Below, piece by piece: positions 8,355 to 16,449 of a DNA stretch of 64,000 nucleotides. The stretch comes from Streptomyces ficellus. Its GTDB lineage: Bacteria; Actinomycetota; Actinomycetes; Streptomycetales; Streptomycetaceae. The stretch's first letter is position 1. Each line of letters begins with the position of its first letter. The stretch is from positions 2,790,001 through 2,854,000 of the forward strand of contig NZ_CP034279.1 of NCBI RefSeq assembly GCF_009739905.1, read 5' to 3'. Under the pieces are notes generated by a model. That model saw only the letters and a list, made by a program, of their open reading frames with translations, searched no databases and was not told the DNA's origin. The translations under genes were made by a program, and so were the position numbers.

Positions 8355-9935
8355 TCAGAACGCGTCCGTCGGGACGTACGTCCCCCAGACCTCCCGCAGG
8401 GCGTTGCAGACCTCGCCGACCGTGGCCCGCGCCCTGAGGGCGTCCTTCATCGGGTAGAGGACGTTGTCGGTGCCCTCGGCGGCCTTCTTCAGCGCGGCGA
8501 GCGCCGAGTCGACCGCCTCCTGGTCACGCCCGGCGCGCAAGCCGGCGAGGCGCTCCGCCTGCTGGGCCTCGATCGCCGGGTCGACGCGCAGCGGCTCGTA
8601 CGGCTCCTCCTCGTCGAGCTGGAAGCGGTTGACGCCGACGACGACCCGCTCGCCCGAGTCGGTCTCCTGGGCGACGCGGTAGGCGGAGCGCTCGATCTCG
8701 TTCTTCTGGAAGCCGCGTTCGATGGCGTCGACCGCGCCGCCGAGGTCCTCGACCCTCGCCATGAGCGCGACGGCCGCCTCCTCCACGTCGTCCGTCATCC
8801 GCTCCACGACGTAGGACCCGGCGAAGGGGTCGACGGTGGCGGTGACGTCGGTCTCGTACGCCAGGACCTGCTGGGTCCGCAGCGCCAGGCGGGCGCTCTT
8901 GTCGGTCGGCAGCGCGATGGCCTCGTCGAACGAGTTGGTGTGCAGGGACTGCGTGCCGCCCAGGACCGCCGCCAGGCCCTGCACGGCGACGCGCACCAGG
9001 TTCACCTCGGGCTGCTGGGCGGTCAGCTGCACGCCCGCCGTCTGGGTGTGGAAGCGCAGCATCATCGACTTGGGGTTCTTCGCGCCGAACTCGTCCCGCA
9101 TGACCCGGGCCCAGATCCGGCGGGCCGCCCGGAACTTGGCGACCTCCTCCAGGATCGTGGTGCGGGCGACGAAGAAGAACGACAGGCGGGGCGCGAAGTC
9201 GTCCACGTCCATGCCGGCGGCCACGGCCGTCCGCACGTACTCGATGCCGTTGGCCAGTGTGAAGGCGATCTCCTGCGCGGGCGAGGCCCCGGCCTCCGCC
9301 ATGTGGTAGCCGGAGATCGAGATCGTGTTCCACTTTGGGATCTCGGCCCGGCAGTACTTGAAGATGTCCGCGATCAGCCGCAGCGACGGCTTCGGCGGGA
9401 AGATGTACGTGCCGCGCGCGATGTACTCCTTGAGCACGTCGTTCTGGATCGTGCCCGTCAGCCGGTCCGCCGGCACGCCCTGCTCCTCGCCCACGAGTTG
9501 GTAGAGCAGCAGCAGGAGGGCGGCGGGGGCGTTGATCGTCATCGAGGTGGAGACCTTGTCCAGCGGGATCCCGCCGAGCAGCACCCGCATGTCGTCGATC
9601 GAGTCGATCGCCACGCCCACCTTGCCGACCTCGCCGTGCGCGATCGGCGCGTCGCTGTCGTGCCCCATCTGGGTGGGCAGGTCGAACGCCACGGACAGGC
9701 CCATGGTGCCGTTGGCGATGAGCTGCTGGTACCGGGCGTTGGACTCCACGGCGGTGCCGAACCCGGCGTACTGCCGCATGGTCCAGGGGCGGCCGGTGTA
9801 CATGCTCGGGTAGACGCCCCGGGTGAAGGGGTACGAGCCCGGGTCGCCGAGTTTCTCGTCGTGGTCCCAGCCGCTCAGGGCGTCCGGTCCGTACACCGGC
9901 TCGATGGGCAGTCCCGACTCCGACTCGCGCGCCAT
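8355..9935 (-). CDS. Methylmalonyl-CoA mutase family, large (substrate) subunit
   Basis: 526 aa: the (beta/alpha)8 substrate domain only; the C-terminal B12-binding domain of full-length mutases (about 700 aa) is absent, so a separate small subunit must exist, and none is in the window. Residues that distinguish methylmalonyl-CoA from isobutyryl-CoA mutases favour a methylmalonyl-type substrate: Tyr in RQYAGF (Tyr89 of the P. shermanii enzyme), Arg in ARGTYIFPP (Arg207) and His in ISGYH (His244). Role: adenosylcobalamin-dependent interconversion of succinyl-CoA and (R)-methylmalonyl-CoA or a close homologue. ATG 9935 has GGAAGG upstream. Confidence 0.9.
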   Translation of the reverse strand: MARESESGLPIEPVYGPDALSGWDHDEKLGDPGSYPFTRGVYPSMYTGRPWTMRQYAGFGTAVESNARYQQLIANGTMGLSVAFDLPTQMGHDSDAPIAHGEVGKVGVAIDSIDDMRVLLGGIPLDKVSTSMTINAPAALLLLLYQLVGEEQGVPADRLTGTIQNDVLKEYIARGTYIFPPKPSLRLIADIFKYCRAEIPKWNTISISGYHMAEAGASPAQEIAFTLANGIEYVRTAVAAGMDVDDFAPRLSFFFVARTTILEEVAKFRAARRIWARVMRDEFGAKNPKSMMLRFHTQTAGVQLTAQQPEVNLVRVAVQGLAAVLGGTQSLHTNSFDEAIALPTDKSARLALRTQQVLAYETDVTATVDPFAGSYVVERMTDDVEEAAVALMARVEDLGGAVDAIERGFQKNEIERSAYRVAQETDSGERVVVGVNRFQLDEEEPYEPLRVDPAIEAQQAERLAGLRAGRDQEAVDSALAALKKAAEGTDNVLYPMKDALRARATVGEVCNALREVWGTYVPTDAF

Positions 9936-10120
9936 GGCTGTGCCTTCCGATGAGATCTACTCGCTGGTAACAACCCTCGCGACGGACTGTAGTGGGGCCC
10001 GTGCGGCGGGGTGCAGGGGCGATCGCTGGGAGCTTGCTCACAACGCGATCCACGGCGCGCAACCAAGCACCCCCGGGAAGCATCCCTAGCTGTACACGTA
10101 ACCACCTCGGGGGGCCTCTC

Positions 10121-10990
10121 ATGCACCGTACGTCCGTCATACGCAGAGCCGCACTGGCGGCGGCCGCCGTCGCCACCGCGCTGGCAGCCACCGGCTGCGC
10201 GGGCCAGGCCGTGGGGGCGGCCGGGGGCCCGGCGTCCGCGTCGTCGACCCCGTCCGGCGCGCCGGCGTCCGGGGACGCGACGGCCTCGCCGTCGTCCGCC
10301 GCGTCGGCCGCGGGCGGCGCCGCGCCGGCGGCCTCGGCCCCGGCGTCACCGGACGCCGCGAAGGTCCTGATGGCGGAGGGCACGGAGACGGAGCAGGTAC
10401 GGGAGCTTCAGGCGCGGCTGCGCCAGCTCGGCCACTTCCACCGCAGCCCCACCGCGTTCTACGGCTCGATGACCGGCAAGGCCGTCTCGGCGTTCCAGGA
10501 GAAGCAGGGTCTGCCCGCCACGGCCAAGGTCGACGGGACCACCTGGGCGAAGCTGACGGCCGCGTCGCGCACGCCGACCGCCGGGGAGCTGCGGCCGCCG
10601 ACGACCAACGAGCTGGACAAGCCGGACGAGCGCTGCATGACCGGCCGGGTGCTGTGCATCAGCAAGGAGAGCCGGACCCTCGCCTGGATGGTCGACGGCA
10701 AGGTCGTCTCGGCGATGGACGTCCGTTTCGGCTCGGAGAACACGCCGACCCGCGAGGGCATCTTCAAGGTGGACCGCAAGGAGCGGGAGTGGGAGTCGAC
10801 GCTCTACCACACGTCGATGCCGTACTCGATGTTCTTCAGCGGCGGCCAGGCCGTGCACTACTCGTCCGACTTCAAGGCCCGCGGCTACAACGGCGGCTCG
10901 CACGGCTGCGTCAACGTCCGGGACATGGACCGGCTCGCCGCGGTGTTCGGCCAGGTGAAGGTCGGCGACAAGGTCGTCGTCCACTGGTGA
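10121..10990 (+). CDS. L,D-transpeptidase with peptidoglycan-binding domain (lipoprotein-like)
   Basis: 289 aa. Order: signal peptide with a possible lipobox (ATGC at residues 23-26), Ala/Ser/Pro linker, peptidoglycan-binding domain 1 (about 85-145; VRELQARLRQLGHF, FQEKQGLP), then a YkuD catalytic domain ending in SHGCVNVRDMD with the nucleophilic Cys. Such enzymes form 3-3 cross-links in peptidoglycan outside the membrane and resist most beta-lactams. ATG 10121 was chosen as the only start that exposes the signal peptide; the longer upstream frame has no such signal. A strong hairpin follows at 11021-11059. Divergent from the mutase gene with 185 bp between. Confidence 0.9.
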   Translation: MHRTSVIRRAALAAAAVATALAATGCAGQAVGAAGGPASASSTPSGAPASGDATASPSSAASAAGGAAPAASAPASPDAAKVLMAEGTETEQVRELQARLRQLGHFHRSPTAFYGSMTGKAVSAFQEKQGLPATAKVDGTTWAKLTAASRTPTAGELRPPTTNELDKPDERCMTGRVLCISKESRTLAWMVDGKVVSAMDVRFGSENTPTREGIFKVDRKEREWESTLYHTSMPYSMFFSGGQAVHYSSDFKARGYNGGSHGCVNVRDMDRLAAVFGQVKVGDKVVVHW

Positions 10991-11020
10991 GCCAGGGGCG
11001 GGAACCTCGTAAGGAGAGAG

Positions 11021-11059
11021 GGCGCGGGCGGGACCGGGGGAACGTGTCCCGCCCGCGCC
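11021..11059 (+). terminator. Hairpin terminator after the L,D-transpeptidase
   Basis: A perfect 14-bp stem, GGCGCGGGCGGGAC at 11021-11034 with its complement at 11046-11059, and an 11-nt loop, 31 nt behind the stop. No U-run follows, as is common in Streptomyces. Confidence 0.75.
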
Positions 11060-11199
11060 ATGTGCGCTGAGCCGTAGGTACGGGGGGAACCCCGGCTCTT
11101 CGCGCTGCCGATGACCAGTCGGCTCACTCATTACTGCGCCACGGGTCGGAAAAACGTCACACCCTCGCGCGATTTTTTTTGAAACCGCAGGTCAGAGAC

Positions 11200-12336
11200 T
11201 TAGAACGCCAAACCGGTCCGTCGGACTGTTAGTGCCGGGGCCAGCGGACGCCAGGAGGCCGACGGGCGCGCGGTGTCCGACCCGTCGCCGTCCCCGCGCC
11301 CCTCGCCGTCGCCGCCCGAGCCGCCGCCCGCACCCGTGCCGTGACCGCCGCCGCCCGGAGCGCCGCCGCCGGACCCGGACGAGCCGGAGCCCGGCGAGCC
11401 GCCCTGCTGGTGCTCCTCGGCGGCCAGCACCCGGTCGCAGAGGATCTTGATGAGCGCCACGCCCTTGGCCTCGTCGGCCAGCCGCTCCCGCCGGTCCAGG
11501 TCGAGGCGCCCGTCGCGGTAGTCCCGGCAGTCCTGGGCGGTCCGCGCCAGCCAGGTGTCGCCCCGGCCGTCGCCGGACGAGCCGGACACGCCCGCGGAGG
11601 CCGAGCCGGACCCGCCGCCCGTCACCTCGCCCAGGTCGCCCCCGGGCTCGCCGACCGTGCCGCCCGTCGTCCCGGAGTCCCCGGAGCCCTCCGGGTCGGG
11701 GCGGCCCGGTTCGCGGTCCGTGCCCGGACCGGGCGTCGCCGAGGCGGACGGCGGCACCGCGCCGGGCTCCTCGGGTGTCCCGGGCGTCCCGGCGTCCGTG
11801 CCGCCCGTCGGACCGGCGGCCTCGGGCTCGTCCGACGCCGCGGCCGACACCGACGCGGCCGGCAGCGGTTCGCTGTCGCCGCCCAGCACCGGCAGGACGC
11901 CCGTCCCGGCGCCGACCGCCACACCGCCGACCGCGAGGCCCGCGACCGAGGCGGCCAGACCCCACCGGACCGGCCGCCCCCAGCGCATCCGCCGCCGGGG
12001 CCCGGGCCGGGTCCGTACGGTGCCGACCTCCGGCACGCCCGCGACGCCCGCCCCGCCGGAAGCCGTCGCGGCCCCTGCCGTTCCGGTTGCTGCCGCCCCG
12101 GCTGCTGCGGCTCCGGCGGCCTTCTCCGCGCGCGCCTGCCGGAACGCCGCCAGCGCCGCCTCCTCGCCGGGCAGTCCGCCCGCCGCGGGGTGCGCGGTGG
12201 CGCGCAGGGCGTCCAGCGCCCGCTCGACCTTCCGGGCCCGCTCCCGCGCGTGATCGGCTACGGGACCGACCGGTTCACCTCGCAGCAGGTTCTCCGCCGC
12301 GTCGTGGTCGAGCCATTCATCCCGCTCGTCGGCCAT
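11200..12336 (-). CDS. Putative anti-sigma factor, membrane protein (cassette 1)
   Basis: 378 aa from ATG 12336, overlapping the sigma-factor stop by 1 nt (TGATG). An acidic/charged cytoplasmic N-terminus of about 130 residues, one transmembrane helix (WGLAASVAGLAVGGVAVG, about 137-155), a long Pro/Gly/Ser-rich outer stretch, a conserved-looking block (DTWLARTAQDCRDYRDGRL, LIKILCDRV) and a Gly-rich tail. Position and topology fit an anti-sigma factor holding the upstream-encoded sigma factor, although no classical ZAS zinc motif (HxxxCxxC) is visible. The same arrangement recurs at 15685-17006, with similar N-terminal halves but a different tail. Confidence 0.6.
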   Translation of the reverse strand: MADERDEWLDHDAAENLLRGEPVGPVADHARERARKVERALDALRATAHPAAGGLPGEEAALAAFRQARAEKAAGAAAAGAAATGTAGAATASGGAGVAGVPEVGTVRTRPGPRRRMRWGRPVRWGLAASVAGLAVGGVAVGAGTGVLPVLGGDSEPLPAASVSAAASDEPEAAGPTGGTDAGTPGTPEEPGAVPPSASATPGPGTDREPGRPDPEGSGDSGTTGGTVGEPGGDLGEVTGGGSGSASAGVSGSSGDGRGDTWLARTAQDCRDYRDGRLDLDRRERLADEAKGVALIKILCDRVLAAEEHQQGGSPGSGSSGSGGGAPGGGGHGTGAGGGSGGDGEGRGDGDGSDTARPSASWRPLAPALTVRRTGLAF

Positions 12337-13055
12337 CACATGTCCTTCTGCGTCCGCGAGCGCCATTGCGTCACACCGGTACGCACCCCGGAAACCGCCC
12401 GGCGCTTGGGCTGCGGCGGCACGACACCGAGCGCCGCCGACAGCGTTCCACCAGCTCCACCGGCGCTTTCCACGCCGGCCGGCCCCGCGCCGGGTGCGGC
12501 GTCGGCGTCCATCAGCTCGGCCAGCCGCTTCAGCCCGCGGTGGGCGGCCGTGCGTACGGCGCCGGGGCGCTTGCCCAGCGTCTTGGCGGCGCTCTTGGCG
12601 TCCAGCCCGACCACGACACGCAGGATGACGGCCTCGGCCTGGTCCTGCGGAAGCTGGGCGATGAGGTCCATGGTGCGGCCGGTGGCCAGGGCCTCCATCG
12701 CCTCGTCCGCCGTGTCGGACTCGGCCGGCTTCTCCGCCAGCTCCGTCTCGTCCCCGCCGATCGAGGGGCGCCTGCCCCGCATCCGGAGGTGGTCCAGGGC
12801 CCGGTTGCGGGCGATACGGGCCGCCCAGCCCCGGAAACGGTCGGCGTCACCGCTGAACCGGTCCAGGTCACGGGCTATCTGGAGCCAGGACTCGGACGCC
12901 ACGTCCTCCGCGTCGGCGTCGCCGACCAGCGTGCGTATGTAACCGAGCAGCCGCGGGTGCACGGCGCGGTACACAGCACGGAAGGCGTCCTCGTCCCCGT
13001 CCTGTGCCGCGAGCACCGCGGTGGTCAGCTCCGCGTCGTCCCCCAGCACTCCCAC
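12336..13055 (-). CDS. RNA polymerase ECF-type sigma factor (cassette 1)
   Basis: 239 aa. Sigma region 2 (LLGYIRTLVGDADAEDVASE, FRGWAARIARNRALDHLR) and region 4 (LPQDQAEAVILRVVVGLDAK, GKRPGAVRTAAHRGLKRL) are clear. It would direct RNA polymerase to a small regulon under control of the following anti-sigma gene. The start is uncertain: GTG 13055 aligns with the GTG start of the paralogue at 17006, but ATG 13142 would add 29 residues. A possible -10 (TACAAG) lies just before 13142. C-terminal extension of about 45 residues beyond region 4. Confidence 0.88.
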   Translation of the reverse strand: MGVLGDDAELTTAVLAAQDGDEDAFRAVYRAVHPRLLGYIRTLVGDADAEDVASESWLQIARDLDRFSGDADRFRGWAARIARNRALDHLRMRGRRPSIGGDETELAEKPAESDTADEAMEALATGRTMDLIAQLPQDQAEAVILRVVVGLDAKSAAKTLGKRPGAVRTAAHRGLKRLAELMDADAAPGAGPAGVESAGGAGGTLSAALGVVPPQPKRRAVSGVRTGVTQWRSRTQKDM

Positions 13056-13244
13056 TACCTGTTCGTCATCGCGGCTGGTCACCGCCGTCGCTACGCCCGG
13101 CGCGCAGCAGCACGCTACGTGGTCGAACGGCATCACGTCCATGTCTTGTACAACCTGCAACTTCACGTTGACCGAGCGCGGTGTGACAGAAAACGCACCC
13201 GTGGCGCTGTTAGGAGTACGGGGCCGTACCACGGACCCGTGGAC

Positions 13245-13288
13245 GACGACCGGGGCCTCTCCTGTGGGGGGTGGCGGCCCCGGTCGTC
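13245..13288. terminator. Strong hairpin with no obvious gene to terminate
   Basis: Perfect 13-bp stem, GACGACCGGGGCC at 13245-13257 and its complement at 13276-13288, 18-nt loop. It lies upstream of the sigma gene, so it may insulate that gene or mark the end of a lost gene. Confidence 0.6.
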
Positions 13289-13553
13289 CTCCGCTTCCTG
13301 GCTCCGACCAGCGGTGCGGGGAGGGCGTCACCACCGCTGCGGCCAATGGCGTGACCAACGCGTCGGGCACCTCATTCGAGCCTCCCGGCCCATAGGCAGC
13401 GCCGGCTCCGATTCCAGTTCCTCGGCCCCCTGACACCGGTCGGCGGAGGCGGTGAACATAGTCCCATGGCTCCGCTCGGCCATGCGGCCGCCCGGGACGC
13501 TGCCCTGCTTCCCTTGCAAGCAGCCCCGCTTCGCCCACACGACATCGAGGGGC

Positions 13554-13845
13554 ATGCTTCCTCTTCTCGACGAAGTGGACAGGCTGCGCTCCGAGGCCGC
13601 ACCGGGGCTTGATCCCCAACTGCGGCGGCCACCTGTCCGGATGGCTGGCGTACCACTCCGAACGCCCCGGCCCGGTGTACGCGTGCACCAGCGGCGACCC
13701 GCCGCATCGTCGGCACTCCCGTAGGCGAAGCCCGGCACCGGCGACTTCGCGGGGGATCACGCACACCGTCAACCGAGCGACCCCGAGCCCCGCCGGCTCG
13801 CCTCGACTGCCTGGAATGCCTCGAAGGCGGCAGCCGCGTTGGTGA
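13554..13845 (+). pseudogene. Probable frameshifted small gene of unknown function
   Basis: Two plus-strand frames with strong coding-like third-position GC join at about 13609. Frame one reads MLPLLDEVDRLRSEAAPG from ATG 13554; the other continues as IPNCGGHLSGWLAYHS, ERPGPVYACTSGDPPH to a stop at 13845. Removing one T from the TT at 13609-13610 gives a continuous protein of about 96 residues (GGG CTG ATC CCC). The product has a CGGH and a YAC element and a basic tail; I do not recognise the family. It may be a real pseudogene, a sequencing error or, less likely, programmed frameshifting. Confidence 0.45.
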
Positions 13846-13898
13846 ATTTCGCAGTGATTTGCGAGTAATAGACACTTTTCACTCTCCCCTATATGCAC

Positions 13899-13914
13899 TT
13901 GAACGTGCGTTCGA
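13899..13914. promoter_or_regulatory. LexA (SOS box)-like palindrome upstream of the protease
   Basis: TTGAACGTGCGTTCGA matches the actinobacterial SOS-box pattern tcGAACnnnnGTTCga with one outer mismatch. It lies about 95 bp before the protease TTG start, next to a possible -10 (TATATG at 13890). Binding is a guess from pattern only. Confidence 0.35.
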
Positions 13915-14008
13915 ATCTTGATGGGGTGTCAAATGCCCGACGGCGGCGCGGAGGTGGTCCCACCCACGGGCATTCCGCCAAAGCGCCAACAGCGAGGGGG
14001 AGATCAAG

Positions 14009-15136
14009 TTGCACCTGTTCACCAGACGCCCATTACATGGCGTACTCCTCACCCTTGCGGCTGCCCTGACCACAGCAGCCGCCATGACCGCACCCGCAGC
14101 AGCACAGCCCGTAGCCGTGGACGCCGAACCGCGACTCCCAGCAGTCCTCTCCGAAAGCGTCGAAGACGCAACCGTCCAAGCGCGCAGCGTCCAGGCGCAC
14201 TGGACGCCGGAGCGCATCAAGAACGCTCTGGCGAATCCGCTCCAGGCCCCGGCCGACGACCTGCCATCGGACGAGACCTCCGCCGAGACTTCCGGCTCCG
14301 ACCTGCCCGAAATCACTGCCTCCGCGGAAGCGGTGCTGCCCGCGGACCACAAAGCAGCGGTGGATGCTCGTGCGGCACAGGCCGCAGCAGTGCCCAAGGC
14401 GAAAGAAGTGGCTTCCCCTCAGGCATGGCCGAACCGTGTCGTAGGGAAGCTTCTCTTCCAGGTGCCTGGGAAAGGTGACGCCTCGTGCAGCGCCACAGTA
14501 ATCGCGTCCAAAACCAAGAACGCAGTCTGGACAGCAGCCCACTGCCTGCACAAGGGGAGTGGCGGAGCCAACGGCTTCTATAAGAGTTTCATCTTCCTGC
14601 CCGGCTACCACGAGGACACCTACCCGTCCGGCTGGTGGTACCACAAGCGAGTCATCGTGCCGGATACCTGGGGTAAGAGCGGAGACTTGAGGTCCTCCGA
14701 CATGGGCGCACTCGTCATGGCCAGCGGTGAACCGGCCTACGGGAACCTCCAGGACGAGGTCGGCGCCTGGGGCTACCAGTTCAGTGATGCCACGGATCAC
14801 GCCGACGTCCACTCCATGGGTTACCCGTCGGATGGATACGGCCGCCCCAACAAGGACTTCCATTACGGCTCCACGATGATGTACTGCCGCGGCAAGACCA
14901 TCGATGCCGGAAACCTCAACCCGCTGGACAACCGGCTTCGGCTGACCTGCGACATGGGACACGGCTCCAGCGGCGGCCCCATGGCATCGGCCTACAACAG
15001 CGGCAAGCCAAAGATCGTGGGCGTCAACAGCCACCGTGATGCCGACAAGAACGGCAAGTGGACCAAGCCCTACATGTACTCGTCCAACCACGGCAAGGTC
15101 GCGGTCGCCGTCATCGATCTGGTCAACAAGGGCTGA
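14009..15136 (+). CDS. Secreted trypsin/V8-like serine endopeptidase
   Basis: 375 aa from TTG 14009, supported by GAGGGGGAG 6-7 nt upstream; no better start exposes the signal peptide (cleavage near TAPAAAQPV). A pro-region of about 100 residues holds AHWTPERIKNAL. Catalytic triad of the chymotrypsin fold: His in WTAAHC, Asp in SSDMGALVM, Ser in GHGSSGGPM. It is exported and probably processed from a zymogen. GC content is visibly lower than the flanks and codon use more relaxed, suggesting recent acquisition. It lies between two sigma/anti-sigma cassettes and ends in a bidirectional hairpin. Confidence 0.88.
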   Translation: MHLFTRRPLHGVLLTLAAALTTAAAMTAPAAAQPVAVDAEPRLPAVLSESVEDATVQARSVQAHWTPERIKNALANPLQAPADDLPSDETSAETSGSDLPEITASAEAVLPADHKAAVDARAAQAAAVPKAKEVASPQAWPNRVVGKLLFQVPGKGDASCSATVIASKTKNAVWTAAHCLHKGSGGANGFYKSFIFLPGYHEDTYPSGWWYHKRVIVPDTWGKSGDLRSSDMGALVMASGEPAYGNLQDEVGAWGYQFSDATDHADVHSMGYPSDGYGRPNKDFHYGSTMMYCRGKTIDAGNLNPLDNRLRLTCDMGHGSSGGPMASAYNSGKPKIVGVNSHRDADKNGKWTKPYMYSSNHGKVAVAVIDLVNKG

Positions 15137-15163
15137 CGTACGCCGGAAGCTCTGAACCTCGAA

Positions 15164-15190
15164 GCCCGCCCCGCACTCCGCGGGGCGGGC
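15164..15190. terminator. Bidirectional hairpin terminator
   Basis: Perfect 11-bp stem GCCCGCCCCGC (15164-15174) with its complement at 15180-15190, 5-nt loop, followed by CTTTC. It sits between the convergent protease gene and the 75-residue gene. Confidence 0.8.
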
Positions 15191-15193
15191 CTT

Positions 15194-15421
15194 TCACAGC
15201 CCGTTGCGGACTGCCTGCTTCCTACGCTCCGGCGTCCAGTACTCACGAGCTTCCTCGGGGCTTTGCTGATTCTCTTCCACGATCACTTCACCAGGCTCGG
15301 GATCCATAGGCTTCGACACCCCCGACAACGCCAAGCCCGCCGCACACAGCGCCAACACACCGACTCCTACGCGTCGCAGAACCCGCGAACGCCCCGCATT
15401 GCTTCGTAACGCGCCTTCCAT
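15194..15421 (-). CDS. Small secreted protein with WTPER pro-region motif (possible protease remnant)
   Basis: 75 aa from ATG 15421, preceded by a purine-rich AGAGGGAGAGGG. A basic N-terminus (RSRVLRRVG) and hydrophobic core (VGVLALCAAGLALSG) form a signal or anchor; the rest is acidic and ends EYWTPERRKQAVRNGL. The WTPERxKxA motif is the same as in the pro-region of the neighbouring protease (HWTPERIKNAL), and I recall it from other Streptomyces secreted trypsin-like proteins, but here the gene stops right after it and no catalytic domain follows. It could be a truncated protease, or a free propeptide-like chaperone or inhibitor. Confidence 0.6.
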   Translation of the reverse strand: MEGALRSNAGRSRVLRRVGVGVLALCAAGLALSGVSKPMDPEPGEVIVEENQQSPEEAREYWTPERRKQAVRNGL

Positions 15422-15684
15422 GTCTCGCCCTCTCCCTCTGCGACCGCAAGCACCGGCCGGTCTGGCCGAGTAGCCGTGCTCACGCCCCACACCGATGCAT
15501 ACGGACGCTCCCAGCAAACCACTCAGCCGCAGGTGGACACCAGAAGACAACAAGCCCGCCCGCGCTTACCGGCCACATGGAGTGGCGGGTGTCGGGATCC
15601 GGCTCAATTCCGGTGTCGACGACGTGCCCTGGGACAGTGCGTGGCTCACATCCTGGACCTTTCTGCGAGACGGTGCGGGGGGCA

Positions 15685-16449
15685 TCACCTGCCACGTCCG
15701 CGGTCGTGCTCCCGGTCCTGCCCCGGGCCGACGCGGCCCTTCTGCTGGCCCGTGCCCCTGTCACGGTCCGGGTCCTTCTCACGGCTGTGGTCCTTTGCCT
15801 TCTCCCGGTCGCGGCCCGTGTCACGGTCCTTGTCATGACGATGGGCCCAACCCTTGTCGTTGTGGGATCCGCCGCGATCCTGGTCCTGGTCCCGACCGTG
15901 GTTCTTCTTACCGTTCGTCTCACGGCCCTTGGCGCGCTCGTCGTCGCCGTCCTTGTGATCGCCGGGCCTGTCGGACGGCGTAGTCGTAGGGTGCTGTCGC
16001 GAGGGCCCAGGACCTTGCGGCTCGCCCCCGGGCGCCCTCGTCGCGTCGGGCGCCCCCGTCACATCGGGCGGCGTCGACGTCACCGAGGGGCGCGGCTCCG
16101 GCGCGGCACCGCCGCCTCCGCCGCCGAACGGCGAACGGATCGCACCGGACTGCGCCGCCACGGCGACACCGCCCAGCAGCACGGTCGCCGCCAGCCCCAT
16201 GGCCCCGGCCCGCAGCGAACGCCGCCGGCGCCGCTCCCGGCCCGGCCGCCAGTCGCCCTGCCGCCCGAGTCCGCGCGCCCCGGCGTGCCGGCCCTCGTCC
16301 CGGGCCGCCCGGAACGCGGCGACCGCCCGCTCCTCGCCCGCCGGGTCGGCCTCGCCGCCCGGCACGAGGGCCGCAAGCAGCGCGGCCCGCACAGCGGTGT
16401 CGCGGTCCGCGGCATCACCGTCCCGCAGCCGCTTCCTGTCCCTTCTCAT
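15685..16449 (-). CDS. Putative anti-sigma factor, membrane protein (cassette 2)
   Basis: 254 aa, ATG 16449 overlapping the sigma stop (ATGA). N-terminal cytoplasmic segment with AAFRAARDEG resembles AAFRQARAEK of the cassette 1 protein. One membrane helix follows (AMGLAATVLLGGVAVAA, about 84-100). The outer part is an extremely charged, low-complexity tail rich in Asp, Lys, Arg and His with many DRD/KD repeats, unlike cassette 1. No zinc-binding anti-sigma motif is seen. Function is inferred from gene order, overlap and topology. The tail could be a wall-binding or metal-binding sensor. Confidence 0.55.
   Translation of the reverse strand: MRRDRKRLRDGDAADRDTAVRAALLAALVPGGEADPAGEERAVAAFRAARDEGRHAGARGLGRQGDWRPGRERRRRRSLRAGAMGLAATVLLGGVAVAAQSGAIRSPFGGGGGGAAPEPRPSVTSTPPDVTGAPDATRAPGGEPQGPGPSRQHPTTTPSDRPGDHKDGDDERAKGRETNGKKNHGRDQDQDRGGSHNDKGWAHRHDKDRDTGRDREKAKDHSREKDPDRDRGTGQQKGRVGPGQDREHDRGRGR

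Larger units (their letters stand above)
13056..14008. other. Long stretch without an intact gene
   Basis: 950 bp between the sigma gene and the protease start. It holds the sigma leader/promoter (13056-13200), a strong hairpin (13245-13288), a probable frameshifted small gene (13554-13845), and an AT-richer promoter segment with a LexA-like box (13860-13920). No intact gene on either strand could be supported; frames that stay open here lack the expected third-position GC pattern. Confidence 0.6.

Noticed and set aside
13328..13898. Minus-strand frames extending the first sigma gene upstream, and a 136-codon frame ending in a Trp/Arg-rich tail
   Set aside because: No third-position GC bias, no sigma similarity and a hairpin at 13245-13288 cuts through; the plus-strand frameshifted reading is more coding-like.
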